A stretch of DNA of 64,000 nt from Allocoprococcus sp004560705 (lineage in GTDB: Bacteria; Bacillota; Clostridia; Lachnospirales; Lachnospiraceae): NCBI RefSeq assembly GCF_052065755.1, contig NZ_JBQHTK010000002.1:192986-256985 (forward strand), written 5' to 3'. The translations under genes and the position numbers were made by a program. Positions 17,438 through 27,179 of this stretch are shown here, one piece after another. How positions within the stretch are numbered: the first letter of the stretch is position 1; each line of letters opens with the position of its first letter. The notes under the pieces were generated by a model that saw only the letters and a program-made list of their open reading frames with translations, was not told the DNA's origin and made no database searches.

Positions 17438-20400
17438 ATGAGTAGTCAAAAAATGAATATGCAGGATGGTTTGTACAGCCCGGATTTTGAGCATGACAAC
17501 TGCGGAATTGGAGCAGTTGTGGATATCAAGGGAAGGAAAAGCCATGAGACAGTCGCCAATGCGCTGAAGATAGTTGAAAACCTAGAACATAGAGCTGGCA
17601 AGGATGCCGAAGGGAAGACCGGAGACGGAGTTGGAATTCTGTTACAGATTTCACATAAGTTTTTCTCCAAGGTCTGTGAACCCCTCGGCATCTTTTTAGG
17701 TTCTGAGAGAGATTATGGTGTAGGTATGTTTTTCTTCCCTCAGGATGAACTGAAGAGAAACCAGGCAAAGAATATTTTTGAAGTCATTGCAAGAAGAGAA
17801 GGCCTGAAGTTTCTTGGATGGAGAGAGGTCCCGATTCATCAGGAAATTCTCGGGAAAAAGGCAGTTGAGTGTATGCCGTGCATTATGCAGGGGTTCATTG
17901 AGCGCCCGGAGAAGATTGAGAAAGGTCTGGACTTTGACCGCCGTCTGTATGTGGTAAGGCGTGTGTTTGAGCAGAGCAGTGATGATACATATGTGGCATC
18001 CCTTTCCAGCAGGACGATCGTCTACAAAGGAATGTTCCTGGTCAAACAGCTGCGGCGATTCTTTGAAGATCTTCAGGATCCGGATTATGAATCTGCGATC
18101 GCGGTGGTACATTCCCGTTTCAGTACCAATACGAATCCGAGCTGGGAGCGGGCACATCCGAACCGATTCATAGTGCATAACGGAGAGATCAACACGATAC
18201 GTGGAAATGCAGATAAGATGCGCGCCAGAGAAGAAAATATGGAATCTGAATACCTCAAAGGAGAGCTCTATAAGGTTCTTCCTGCGATCAATATTGCGGG
18301 ATCAGATTCTGCCATGTTAGATAACGCTTTGGAGTTCATGGTAATGAGCGGGATGCCTCTCCCGCTTGCGGTTATGATCTCGATTCCGGAGCCATGGGCG
18401 AACAACCGAACGATGTCTCAGAAAAAGAAGGATTTTTATCAATATTATGCGACGATGATGGAACCTTGGGACGGACCTGCATCGATCCTTTTCTCCGATG
18501 GAGACTGTATGGGTGCGGTTTTGGATAGAAATGGACTTAGACCATCCCGATACTATATCACCGATGATGATACGCTGATCCTTTCTTCTGAAGTTGGCGT
18601 GCTGGATATCCCGCCGGAGAAGATCGTAGTCAAGGAGCGAATCCATCCTGGTAAAATGCTACTTGTAGATACGGTTCAGGGTAAAGTGATCGATGACGAT
18701 GAACTGAAAGAAGGATATGCAGCATCACAGCCTTATGGTGAATGGCTTGACAATAATCTTGTTTGTCTGAAAGATCTGAAGATTCCAAATCTGAAGGTTC
18801 CGGAATATACGAAAGAAGAATGCCAGAAGCTTCAGAAAGCATTTGGATATTCTTATGAAGAAGTAAATTCTTCTGTGCTGAATATGGCGAAAAACGGAAG
18901 TGAAAGTATCGGTGCAATGGGAATTGATGCACCACTGGCAGTCCTCTCCGAGAAACATCAGTCCTTGTTTGGATATTTTAAACAGATTTTTGCACAGGTA
19001 ACCAATCCGCCAATTGATGCGATCCGCGAAAAAGTAGTGACATCAACCAGCGTCTATGTCGGCAGGGACGGGAACCTTCTGGAAGAGAAGGAAGAAAACT
19101 GTCATGTCCTGAAGATCAATGATCCGATCCTCACAAATACGGATCTTCTGAAAATTAAAAATATGAAAGTGGAAGGCTTTAAAGTGGTGGAAATTTCGAC
19201 CACGTATTTTAAAAATTCCAGCCTGGAAAAAGCGATTGATTATTTGTTTATCCAGGTGGATCGTGCAATCCGTGACGGCGCGAATATCCTGATCTTAAGT
19301 GATCGTGGTGTAGATGAATACCATATTGCTATGCCTTCACTTTTGGCTACTTCCGCAGTGCATCAGCATCTGGTGCGTACTAAGAAGCGTACGAGTGTTG
19401 CTGTAATCATGGAAACCGGTGAGCCGAGAGAGGTACATCATTTTGCAACCCTGCTGGGTTATGGAGCCTCTGCAATCAATCCGTATCTTGCCCATGAATC
19501 GATCCGCCAGCTGATTGACGAAGGAATGCTTCAGAAAGATTATTATGCTGCGGTAAATGATTATAATGAGGCAGTGATCAGCGGTATTATCAAGATTGCG
19601 TCTAAGATGGGAATCTCTACGATCCAGTCTTACCAGGGATCTATGATCTTTGAGGCAATCGGTCTGAAGGCGCAGTTCATTGATAAATATTTTACCGGAA
19701 CTGTCAGCCGTGTGGGCGGTATCGGAATTGAAGAAATCGCGCAGGATTATATGGCAAGACACTTTGCTGCATTTGATCCATTGGGGCTGGATGTAGATCT
19801 GACTTTGAACAGTGTAGGACAGCATAAATCCAAGAGCGGAGGGGAGAAGCATCTGTATAATCCACGCACGATTCATATGCTGCAGCAGTCCACAAAACGT
19901 GGAGACTATCAGATGTTCAAGCAGTATACGGAAATGGTAGACGAAGAGTCACGTGGTATCACCTTACGTGGACAGATGGATTTTAATTTCCCAAAGAAAG
20001 GAGTTCCGCTGGAAGAAGTAGAAAGTGTGGATGAAATCGTGAAGCGCTTTAAGACCGGTGCGATGTCCTATGGATCCATTTCCAAAGAAGCACATGAGAC
20101 GCTGGCACTTGCTATGAACGCTCTTCATGGTAAATCAAACAGTGGAGAAGGCGGAGAAGATATCGAACGTCTGGACAGCGATAAATGTTCTGCAATCAAG
20201 CAGGTCGCAAGTGGAAGGTTCGGTGTAACTTCCCGTTATCTGGTCAGCGCCAAAGAAATTCAGATCAAGATGGCACAGGGGGCAAAACCTGGAGAAGGCG
20301 GACATCTTCCGGGTGGAAAAGTATATCCGTGGATTGCCAAAACCAGGCATTCTACACCGGGAGTGGGACTGATCTCACCGCCGCCGCATCATGATATATA

Positions 20401-21973
20401 TTCCATCGAGGATCTGGCACAGCTTATTTATGACTGTAAAAATGCCAATAAGGATGCGAGAATTTCTGTAAAACTGGTATCCGAAGCAGGGGTAGGTACG
20501 GTCGCTGCCGGCGTTGCAAAAGCGGGAGCAGGGCTGATCCTGATTTCCGGATATGACGGAGGAACCGGAGCGGCGCCGAGAAGTTCCATCCATAATGCAG
20601 GACTTCCGTGGGAACTGGGACTCGCAGAAACACATCAGACCCTGATCCAGAACGGTCTTCGTGAACGTGTACGGATTGAGACAGACGGAAAATTAATGAG
20701 CGGGCGTGATGTGGCGATCGCAGCACTTCTTGGTGCTGAAGAATTCGGATTTGCAACGGCACCGCTGGTAACAATGGGATGCGTTATGATGAGAGTATGT
20801 AACCTGGATACCTGTCCGGTCGGCATTGCAACCCAGAATCCGGAGCTGCGGAAACGATTCGCAGGAAAGCCGGAGTATGTGATCAATTTCATGCGTTTCA
20901 TCGCGGAAGAGCTTCGGGAATACATGGCAAAACTGGGAGTGCGTAAAGTAGATGAACTGGTAGGACGCACCGATCTCCTGAAAGTAAGAGACGTTCCCAC
21001 TTCTGCGCGTGCGGCTACGCTGGATCTGTCAAGGATCCTTTACAATCCATACGCGAAAGAAAAAAGCGGCATGATCTTCAATCCGAAGAAAAAGTACGAC
21101 TTTGAACTGGAAAAGACGATGGATATGAAGGTGCTTGTAAAAGAACTTCTGCCGTCTCTGGAAAAGAAGGAAAAGAGAACCCTGGAACTTGAAGTGTCCA
21201 ATGTAAACCGTACCTTTGGAACCATTTTTGGCTCAGAGATCACCAGACGTTATCCGGAGGGACTCCCGGAAGACAGTTATGTAATCAAGTGTCACGGAGC
21301 CGGCGGACAGTCATTTGGCGCATTTATACCGTCAGGGCTGACGCTTCAGTTGACTGGTGACAGTAATGATTATTTCGGAAAAGGGCTGTCCGGAGGTAAA
21401 CTGATCGTTTATCCACCGAAGGAAGCGAAGTTCAAGGCAAATGAGAATATTATAATAGGTAACGTTGCACTTTATGGTGCCACCAGTGGAAAAGCATTTA
21501 TAAACGGACTTGCGGGAGAACGTTTCTGCGTAAGAAATTCCGGTGCAACTGCAGTGGTAGAAGGTGTCGGTGATCATGGATGTGAATACATGACCGGCGG
21601 ACGTGTGGTGATTCTTGGACAGACCGGAAAGAATTTTGCGGCCGGCATGAGCGGTGGTGTGGCATATGTATTGGATGAAAACAGTGACCTTTACACCAAA
21701 GTAAATAAAGAGATGGTAAATATTGAGCATATTACCTCGAAAGCAGATGTTTCTGAACTCAAGGAAATGATCGAGGAGCATGTGGCAAATACAAATTCGG
21801 AAATGGGAAGAAAGATTCTGGAGCATTTTAAAGAATATCTTCCGAAATTCAAGAAAGTCATTCCACATGATTATGAAAAGATGCTGACTATGATTCTCCA
21901 GATGGAAGAAAAAGGATTCAGTAGTGAACAGGCAAAAATTGAAGCATTTTATGCGATTAAAAATGGAAGATAG
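17438..21973 (+). CDS. gltB: glutamate synthase large subunit
   Basis: Ferredoxin- or NADPH-type glutamate synthase alpha chain, converting glutamine and 2-oxoglutarate to two glutamates. From ATG 17438 (AAAGGGCAGG upstream) the catalytic Cys of EHDNCGIG is residue 22, implying a 21-residue propeptide that must be cleaved. Domains in order: class II glutaminase (about 22-420), central domain, FMN-binding barrel with a 3Fe-4S loop (CNLDTCPVGIATQ), and the C-terminal beta-helix (GATSGKAFINGLAGERF). 1511 residues, full length. An earlier ATG at 17414 lacks a good ribosome site. gltD follows after 12 nt. Confidence 0.97.
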   Translation: MSSQKMNMQDGLYSPDFEHDNCGIGAVVDIKGRKSHETVANALKIVENLEHRAGKDAEGKTGDGVGILLQISHKFFSKVCEPLGIFLGSERDYGVGMFFFPQDELKRNQAKNIFEVIARREGLKFLGWREVPIHQEILGKKAVECMPCIMQGFIERPEKIEKGLDFDRRLYVVRRVFEQSSDDTYVASLSSRTIVYKGMFLVKQLRRFFEDLQDPDYESAIAVVHSRFSTNTNPSWERAHPNRFIVHNGEINTIRGNADKMRAREENMESEYLKGELYKVLPAINIAGSDSAMLDNALEFMVMSGMPLPLAVMISIPEPWANNRTMSQKKKDFYQYYATMMEPWDGPASILFSDGDCMGAVLDRNGLRPSRYYITDDDTLILSSEVGVLDIPPEKIVVKERIHPGKMLLVDTVQGKVIDDDELKEGYAASQPYGEWLDNNLVCLKDLKIPNLKVPEYTKEECQKLQKAFGYSYEEVNSSVLNMAKNGSESIGAMGIDAPLAVLSEKHQSLFGYFKQIFAQVTNPPIDAIREKVVTSTSVYVGRDGNLLEEKEENCHVLKINDPILTNTDLLKIKNMKVEGFKVVEISTTYFKNSSLEKAIDYLFIQVDRAIRDGANILILSDRGVDEYHIAMPSLLATSAVHQHLVRTKKRTSVAVIMETGEPREVHHFATLLGYGASAINPYLAHESIRQLIDEGMLQKDYYAAVNDYNEAVISGIIKIASKMGISTIQSYQGSMIFEAIGLKAQFIDKYFTGTVSRVGGIGIEEIAQDYMARHFAAFDPLGLDVDLTLNSVGQHKSKSGGEKHLYNPRTIHMLQQSTKRGDYQMFKQYTEMVDEESRGITLRGQMDFNFPKKGVPLEEVESVDEIVKRFKTGAMSYGSISKEAHETLALAMNALHGKSNSGEGGEDIERLDSDKCSAIKQVASGRFGVTSRYLVSAKEIQIKMAQGAKPGEGGHLPGGKVYPWIAKTRHSTPGVGLISPPPHHDIYSIEDLAQLIYDCKNANKDARISVKLVSEAGVGTVAAGVAKAGAGLILISGYDGGTGAAPRSSIHNAGLPWELGLAETHQTLIQNGLRERVRIETDGKLMSGRDVAIAALLGAEEFGFATAPLVTMGCVMMRVCNLDTCPVGIATQNPELRKRFAGKPEYVINFMRFIAEELREYMAKLGVRKVDELVGRTDLLKVRDVPTSARAATLDLSRILYNPYAKEKSGMIFNPKKKYDFELEKTMDMKVLVKELLPSLEKKEKRTLELEVSNVNRTFGTIFGSEITRRYPEGLPEDSYVIKCHGAGGQSFGAFIPSGLTLQLTGDSNDYFGKGLSGGKLIVYPPKEAKFKANENIIIGNVALYGATSGKAFINGLAGERFCVRNSGATAVVEGVGDHGCEYMTGGRVVILGQTGKNFAAGMSGGVAYVLDENSDLYTKVNKEMVNIEHITSKADVSELKEMIEEHVANTNSEMGRKILEHFKEYLPKFKKVIPHDYEKMLTMILQMEEKGFSSEQAKIEAFYAIKNGR

Positions 21974-21985
21974 GGGGCGAAAACA

Positions 21986-23485
21986 GTGGGAAAAGCAACA
22001 GGATTTATGGATTATGAGAGATGCGACCAGAAATGTGAGTCGCCGATGAGCAGAATCAAACATTTTTGTGAGTTCCACACGCCTCTGTCTAAGGAGGAAC
22101 AGGAAATTCAGGGAGCAAGATGCATGTCATGCGGCGTTCCTTTCTGCCAGTCAGGGCAGATGATTATGGGGATGGCAAGTGGATGTCCGCTTCATAATCT
22201 GGTGCCGGAATGGAATGATCTGATCTATCACGGGAACTGGGAGAAAGCATATTATCGATTGGTGAAAACCAATAATTTCCCGGAATTTACATCCAGAGTG
22301 TGTCCGGCACTTTGTGAGGCGGCATGTACCTGCGGCCTTCATGGAGATGCAGTAACTACGAAAGCAAATGAATATGGAATCATTGAAAATGCCTATGAAA
22401 AGGGATACGCAAAAGCGCGCCCGCCGAAAGTACGTACCGGGAAAAAGGTGGCTGTGATCGGTTCGGGGCCTTCCGGACTTGCGGTTGCGGATCAGCTGAA
22501 CCGTCGCGGTCATACCGTTACCGTATTTGAAAGAGAAGATAAAATAGGCGGTTTGCTTCGTTATGGAATTCCGAATATGAAACTGGAAAAGCAGGTGATT
22601 GATCGAAAGGTTGCAGTGATGGAAGAGGAAGGCGTCATTTTCAAAACGGGATGCGATGTGGGAAAAACAGTGAAAGCATCTGAGATTTTGAAAAATTATG
22701 ACCGCGTTGTACTTGCCTGTGGAGCTTCAAATCCAAGAGATATCAAAGTGCCGGGAAGAGATGCAAAAGGAATTTATTTTGCTGTAGATTTCCTGAAATC
22801 CACAACGAAATGCCTGTGGAATCATGGTATGAAGCTGAAAGAGGGAGAATACATTTCTGCAAAGGGCAAGAAAGTTATGGTCATTGGCGGCGGGGATACC
22901 GGAAATGACTGTGTTGGTACTGCTGTGCGCCATGGTGCCAAATCTGTGCTTCAGGTCGAGATGATGCCGAAACTCCCGGATGAGAGAGCGGAGAGTAATC
23001 CGTGGCCGGAGTGGCCGAGAATCTGCAAGACGGATTACGGTCAGGAGGAGGCTGCAGCTGTCTGGGGAAATGATCCGAGAATCTATCAGACAACAGTCAA
23101 AGAATTTATTAAAGATAAAAACGGAAATCTTTGTAAAGCTGTTCTTGTAAAGCTGGAAAGCAAAAAAGATGAAAAGACCGGGCGGATGATGATGGCGGAG
23201 GTCGCAGGAAGTGAATACACGGTCGAAGTAGATCTTGTCCTGATCGCGGCAGGATTTCTGGGGAGCCAGGATTACGTAACCAAAGCATTTGGCGTCGAAG
23301 TCAATGAAAGAACGAATGTCAAGACTGAGCCGGGAGAATACAAAACGAATGTGAAAAATGTATTTACAGCTGGAGATATGCATCGCGGGCAGTCTCTGGT
23401 TGTCTGGGCAATCCGGGAAGGCCGCGAAGCGGCCTGCCAGGTGGATCTGGATCTGATGCGATATACGAATCTTTATGTACAATAA
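21986..23485 (+). CDS. gltD: glutamate synthase small subunit
   Basis: Beta subunit that takes electrons from NADPH through FAD and passes them through 4Fe-4S clusters to GltB. 499 residues starting at GTG 21986 behind TAGGGGGCGA. The N-terminal cysteine-rich iron-sulphur region includes CMSCGVPFCQSG and CPALCEAACTCG. The FAD-binding motif is AVIGSGPSGLAVA and the NADPH-binding motif is VMVIGGGDTGNDC. Its spacing from gltB implies one operon, closed by a terminator. Confidence 0.97.
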   Translation: MGKATGFMDYERCDQKCESPMSRIKHFCEFHTPLSKEEQEIQGARCMSCGVPFCQSGQMIMGMASGCPLHNLVPEWNDLIYHGNWEKAYYRLVKTNNFPEFTSRVCPALCEAACTCGLHGDAVTTKANEYGIIENAYEKGYAKARPPKVRTGKKVAVIGSGPSGLAVADQLNRRGHTVTVFEREDKIGGLLRYGIPNMKLEKQVIDRKVAVMEEEGVIFKTGCDVGKTVKASEILKNYDRVVLACGASNPRDIKVPGRDAKGIYFAVDFLKSTTKCLWNHGMKLKEGEYISAKGKKVMVIGGGDTGNDCVGTAVRHGAKSVLQVEMMPKLPDERAESNPWPEWPRICKTDYGQEEAAAVWGNDPRIYQTTVKEFIKDKNGNLCKAVLVKLESKKDEKTGRMMMAEVAGSEYTVEVDLVLIAAGFLGSQDYVTKAFGVEVNERTNVKTEPGEYKTNVKNVFTAGDMHRGQSLVVWAIREGREAACQVDLDLMRYTNLYVQ

Positions 23486-23491
23486 AATAGG

Positions 23492-23526
23492 AGAGAGACT
23501 TGAGTAAAAACAGGTCTCTCTTTTTC
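23492..23526 (+). terminator. gltBD terminator
   Basis: Ten-base stem AGAGAGACTT / AGGTCTCTCT with one wobble, followed by TTTTC. Confidence 0.88.
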
Positions 23527-23572
23527 TTTATATAAATGCTTTATAAAAATGTTACATAAATGTTAAAAAATA

Positions 23573-23601
23573 TTGCAAATCTTTGAGAGTTGCTATATAA
23601 T
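23573..23601 (+). promoter_or_regulatory. promoter of the NlpC/P60 hydrolase gene
   Basis: TTGCAA (23573-23578), 17-nt spacer, TATAAT (23596-23601). The start codon is about 148 nt downstream of the -10, leaving an AT-rich leader in which I see no known riboswitch. Confidence 0.65.
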
Positions 23602-23748
23602 AGTTTTGATTAAAAGAATAATTAAGGAAGTTTTAAGAAACTGAGATACTCTGATACGAAAAGCCTTGAAAATATGTGTCGTTTAGTGTATGCTTAATTC
23701 GTATGGGGTATAAATTTTAGATTTTAATAGAATAAGGTGGGTAACAAT

Positions 23749-24906
23749 ATGAAGAATAAATTTTTTCGTACACTCGTAGCATCGCTTGTTGTGAGTTCTT
23801 GTATTGTAACAACCGTGGGCGCTGCTCCGGATGCGGATACGATTAAGGAACAGAGAGATTCGGTACAGAGTCAGGTCAATTCTCTTCAGAGCCAGTTGAC
23901 TGAAGTGCTTACAGAGATTAATGATCTGGAACGCCAGCTGATTGCAACCGGAGAACAGATCACACAGGCGACTGAAGATCTGGCGGAAGCTGAGGAAAAA
24001 GAGAAAGAACAGTATGAGGCCATGAAGCTTCGTATCAAGTATATGTACGAAGAAGGCAATAATACAGTGCTGGAGAAGATATTTACTTCCGGAAGCATCG
24101 GTGAGATGCTGAGTCAGGCTGAGTATATTCAGAATGTACATAAATATGACAGAGATCAGCTCAATGAATATGTTGAGACAAAAGAAAAGATTGCTGATTT
24201 GAAGGAACAGCTTGAAGAAGAGCAGAAGGAGCTCGAGGCGACACAGGAAGAATTTACGGCTAAGAAGGAATCCTTGAATGCGACTCTGGAAGAGAAGAAA
24301 GAAGAGGTTGCAGATCTCGATGCGCAATTCCAGGCGGCAGTAGAAGCTGCGGCTAAGGAAGCAGAAGAAAAGGCACGCAAAGAACGTGAGGCGGCGGAAG
24401 CAGCAGCTGCTGCTGAGAAGAATAACAGCAACAAGAATAACAGTAATAATAATAGTAACAATAATAATAGTAACAATAATAGTAACAATAATAGTAACAA
24501 TAATACTTCGAAGCCGAGTACCCCGTCGAACAATGGCGGAAGCAGCAGTACAAGCGGAGGCGGAACGGGCGATACCAGTGTGGCACAGGTAATCGTGAAC
24601 GCGGCATACAGTCAGCTTGGAACGCCGTATGTGTGGGGCGGGACAAGCCCGGGTGTCGGCCTTGACTGTTCCGGACTTACCCAGTACTGCCACAGAGTAG
24701 CTGGAATCTCGATTCCAAGAGTATCAGGTGATCAGGGGGCAGGCGGCAAAGCGGTTTCCAGCCCGCTGCCGGGTGATATTGTATGTTATTCCGGACATGT
24801 TGGAATCTACATCGGTAACGGTCAGATGATTCATGCACCGGAACCGGGAGACGTAGTAAAAATCCAGAGTGTATACGGAAATCCATGGTACAGAAGATAC
24901 TGGTAA
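23749..24906 (+). CDS. secreted NlpC/P60 peptidoglycan hydrolase with coiled coil
   Basis: Probable DL-endopeptidase that cuts peptide stems of peptidoglycan during growth or division. Residues 1 to about 28 are a signal peptide ending VGAA. Residues about 30-215 are a long Gln/Glu/Lys-rich coiled coil of the CwlO/PcsB type. Residues about 225-255 are an Asn-Ser linker encoded by a trinucleotide-rich repeat, followed by a Ser/Gly/Thr-rich stretch. The last 105 residues are the NlpC/P60 domain, with catalytic Cys in LDCSGLTQYC and His in GHVGIYIGNG. Such coiled coils are often activated by FtsEX (family knowledge). ATG 23749 follows AAGGTGG. 385 residues. Confidence 0.92.
   Translation: MKNKFFRTLVASLVVSSCIVTTVGAAPDADTIKEQRDSVQSQVNSLQSQLTEVLTEINDLERQLIATGEQITQATEDLAEAEEKEKEQYEAMKLRIKYMYEEGNNTVLEKIFTSGSIGEMLSQAEYIQNVHKYDRDQLNEYVETKEKIADLKEQLEEEQKELEATQEEFTAKKESLNATLEEKKEEVADLDAQFQAAVEAAAKEAEEKARKEREAAEAAAAAEKNNSNKNNSNNNSNNNNSNNNSNNNSNNNTSKPSTPSNNGGSSSTSGGGTGDTSVAQVIVNAAYSQLGTPYVWGGTSPGVGLDCSGLTQYCHRVAGISIPRVSGDQGAGGKAVSSPLPGDIVCYSGHVGIYIGNGQMIHAPEPGDVVKIQSVYGNPWYRRYW
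24418..24510 (+). repeat. AAT/AAC-rich microsatellite in hydrolase linker
   Basis: About 93 bases made almost only of AAT, AAC, AGT and AGC codons, with a recurring 12-base unit AATAATAGTAAC in its second half. It encodes an Asn/Ser linker between the coiled coil and the NlpC/P60 domain. Its period is a multiple of three, so length changes would keep frame. Confidence 0.85.
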
Positions 24907-24931
24907 AAAAACATTGAGAAAAAAGAGTCGG

Positions 24932-24962
24932 AATCCTGGCAGAACTATCTGTCAGGATTTTT
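24932..24962 (+). terminator. terminator after the NlpC/P60 gene
   Basis: Eleven-base stem AATCCTGGCAG / CTGTCAGGATT with one wobble, loop AACTAT, then TTT. Confidence 0.85.
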
Positions 24963-25023
24963 AGTTACCATGCATATGAGAAAAAGCAGTTGTAATAATT
25001 CATGTAGAAAGGAAAATCGTCAG

Positions 25024-25899
25024 ATGAGAGTAATAACAGCGAAGAGTGCCGGCTTCTGTTTTGGAGTAAAGCGGGCAGTGGAAACAGTATATAAACAGCT
25101 TGAACTGGAAACAGAAAAGCAGATATATACATATGGTCCGATTATCCATAATGAAGAAGTTGTGAAGGATTTGGAAGAACGCGGGGTAAAAGTAATACGA
25201 AGTGAGGAAGAACTGGAAAAACTGACAGAGGGTCTTGTGATCATACGATCACATGGTGTTCCCAAAAGAATTTGTGACATGCTGGAGAAGAGGGGAGTTT
25301 CATATGTGGATGCCACCTGTCCGTTTGTCAAAAGGATTCATAAAATTGTATCAGAAGAAAGTGAAAGAGGAAGCTATATTGTGATTGTCGGAGATCCAGA
25401 GCATCCGGAAGTGCAGGGAATCCGCGGATGGGCTAAGGATAATGTAAGCGTGATTCAGAATGCGGAGGAAGCACAAAAATTTTCGCTGAATTCTTGTGGG
25501 AATGCGATACCATGTAGACAGAAAGTCTGTGTAGTGGCACAAACGACATTTAATTACAATAAATTCAAAGATTTAGTTGAAATTATTTCAGAAAAGGGTT
25601 ATGATATAAGTGTTTTAAATACGATTTGCAATGCTACGAAGGAGCGTCAGACAGAAGCCAGGAGCATTGCGGAAGAGGTGGATGCTATGATTGTAATCGG
25701 TGACAAGCATAGTTCCAATACCCAAAAGCTATTTGAAATATGTAAAAAAGCATGTAACAATACGTACTATATACAGACACTTGGCGATTTGGATACGAAT
25801 CAATTAAGGTCCGTGGAAACAGTAGGTATTACAGCAGGGGCATCCACGCCCAACAATATAATTGAGGAGGTTCAAAATAATGTCAGAATTAACTTTTGA
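25024..25899 (+). CDS. ispH: 4-hydroxy-3-methylbut-2-enyl diphosphate reductase
   Basis: Last enzyme of the MEP isoprenoid pathway, making IPP and DMAPP with a 4Fe-4S cluster. The three cluster Cys are in AGFCFGVKRA, VDATCPFVK and NTICNATKERQ. The catalytic EHPEVQG segment (PEHPEVQGIRGW) is present. ATG 25024 follows AAAGGAAAATCGTCAG and gives 291 residues. The last 20 nt overlap rpsA in another frame. In several Clostridia IspH and the S1 protein form one fused polypeptide; here they are separate proteins with overlapping genes. Confidence 0.96.
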   Translation: MRVITAKSAGFCFGVKRAVETVYKQLELETEKQIYTYGPIIHNEEVVKDLEERGVKVIRSEEELEKLTEGLVIIRSHGVPKRICDMLEKRGVSYVDATCPFVKRIHKIVSEESERGSYIVIVGDPEHPEVQGIRGWAKDNVSVIQNAEEAQKFSLNSCGNAIPCRQKVCVVAQTTFNYNKFKDLVEIISEKGYDISVLNTICNATKERQTEARSIAEEVDAMIVIGDKHSSNTQKLFEICKKACNNTYYIQTLGDLDTNQLRSVETVGITAGASTPNNIIEEVQNNVRINF

Positions 25900-26968
25900 A
25901 CAAATGTTAGAAGAATCATTTAAAACAATTCATAATGGAGAGGTTGTAGATGGCACTGTAATCGATGTGAAACCGGACGAGATTATTCTGAATATCGGAT
26001 ACAAGGCCGACGGTATCATCACCAGAAGTGAATACACGAATGAGTCAGGATTAGACCTTACAACAGTTGTATCTGTTGGAGACACAATGACTGTAAAAGT
26101 GCTGAAAGTAAATGATGGAGAAGGACAGGTTCTTCTTACATACAAGAGACTTGCAGCTGAGAAGGGCAATGAAAGATTAAAAGAAGCATTCGAGAACAAA
26201 GAAGTTCTGAAAGCAACCGTTACACAGATCCTTGGCGGCGGATTAAGTGTTGTTGTAGATGAAGCAAGAGTATTTATTCCTGCAAGTCTTGTGTCAGATA
26301 CTTATGAGAAAGATTTATCAAAGTATCAGGATCAGGAGATTGAGTTTGTGATCAGCGAGTTCAATCCGAGAAGAAATCGTATCATCGGTGATAGAAGACA
26401 ATTGCTCGTAGCAGAGAAGGCTGAGAAGCAGAAAGAGCTCTTTGCAAAGCTGAAAGTTGGCGATACGGTTGAGGGTACTGTTAAAAACGTGACAGACTTC
26501 GGTGCATTTATCGATCTCGGCGGAGTGGACGGATTGCTTCATATTTCTGAGATGTCTTGGGGAAGAGTAGAAAATCCGAAGAAAGTATTTACAGTAGGTG
26601 AGACTCTGAAAGTACTTGTGAAAGATATCCGCGATACAAAGATTGCGCTCAGCTTGAAATTCCCGGAGACAAATCCGTGGGCAAATGCAGCAGAAGATTA
26701 CGCTGTAGGTAAAGAAGTAACCGGAAAAGTGGCAAGAATGACTGATTTTGGCGCATTTGTTGAGCTGGCACCTGGTGTTGACGCATTACTTCATGTATCT
26801 CAGATTTCCAGAGCACATGTTGAGAAGCCGTCTGATGTTCTTTCTGTTGGTCAGGAGATTACAGCTAAGGTTGTAGATTTGAATGAAGCTGAGAAGAAGA
26901 TCAGCCTTAGCATGAAAGCACTGGAGAATGCAGAAGTGCAGGCAGCGGAAGCACCGGTTGAAGAATAG
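25880..26968 (+). CDS. rpsA: S1 RNA-binding domain protein (ribosomal protein S1-like)
   Basis: Contains four S1 OB-fold repeats (about residues 15-85, 100-165, 185-255 and 270-340). The third and fourth match the consensus best (VTDFGAFIDLGGVDGLLHIS and MTDFGAFVELAPGVDALLHV). 362 residues, shorter than six-repeat proteobacterial S1 and typical for Firmicutes. It probably helps mRNA docking on the 30S subunit. ATG 25880 has GAGGAGG, located inside the ispH 3' end, so translation is likely coupled. A terminator follows. Confidence 0.92.
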   Translation: MSELTFEQMLEESFKTIHNGEVVDGTVIDVKPDEIILNIGYKADGIITRSEYTNESGLDLTTVVSVGDTMTVKVLKVNDGEGQVLLTYKRLAAEKGNERLKEAFENKEVLKATVTQILGGGLSVVVDEARVFIPASLVSDTYEKDLSKYQDQEIEFVISEFNPRRNRIIGDRRQLLVAEKAEKQKELFAKLKVGDTVEGTVKNVTDFGAFIDLGGVDGLLHISEMSWGRVENPKKVFTVGETLKVLVKDIRDTKIALSLKFPETNPWANAAEDYAVGKEVTGKVARMTDFGAFVELAPGVDALLHVSQISRAHVEKPSDVLSVGQEITAKVVDLNEAEKKISLSMKALENAEVQAAEAPVEE

Positions 26969-27009
26969 AATTTTAGAAAATTCAAGTGAATATGATGGGA
27001 TTTTTATAC

Positions 27010-27037
27010 AAAAAGAGACTGGAAACAGTCTCTTTTT
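27010..27037 (+). terminator. rpsA terminator
   Basis: Eleven-base stem AAAAAGAGACT / AGTCTCTTTTT with loop GGAAAC. It is AT-flanked on both sides and could work in both directions. Confidence 0.9.
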
Positions 27038-27179
27038 GCGTCTATAAAATGTTAAAAAAACATCAAGATGTTTCTCAAAATGTACAATAAATTTGTGCAT
27101 TTTACTGGAATTGTTCTTGAGTTTTCGGTATAGTTAGAGCAAGTCAACAAGGAGAAATAAGGAAGGAAGGAAATTGATT

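Noticed and set aside
24156..24646. Minus-strand frames rich in Leu or Tyr/Cys opposite the NlpC/P60 gene.
   Set aside because: They are the complement of the Asn/Ser trinucleotide repeat and its flanks. No ribosome site, and the + strand gene is clear.
25024..26968. A single fused IspH-S1 protein.
   Set aside because: The two reading frames differ, ispH has a stop at 25897-25899 and rpsA has its own ribosome site and ATG.
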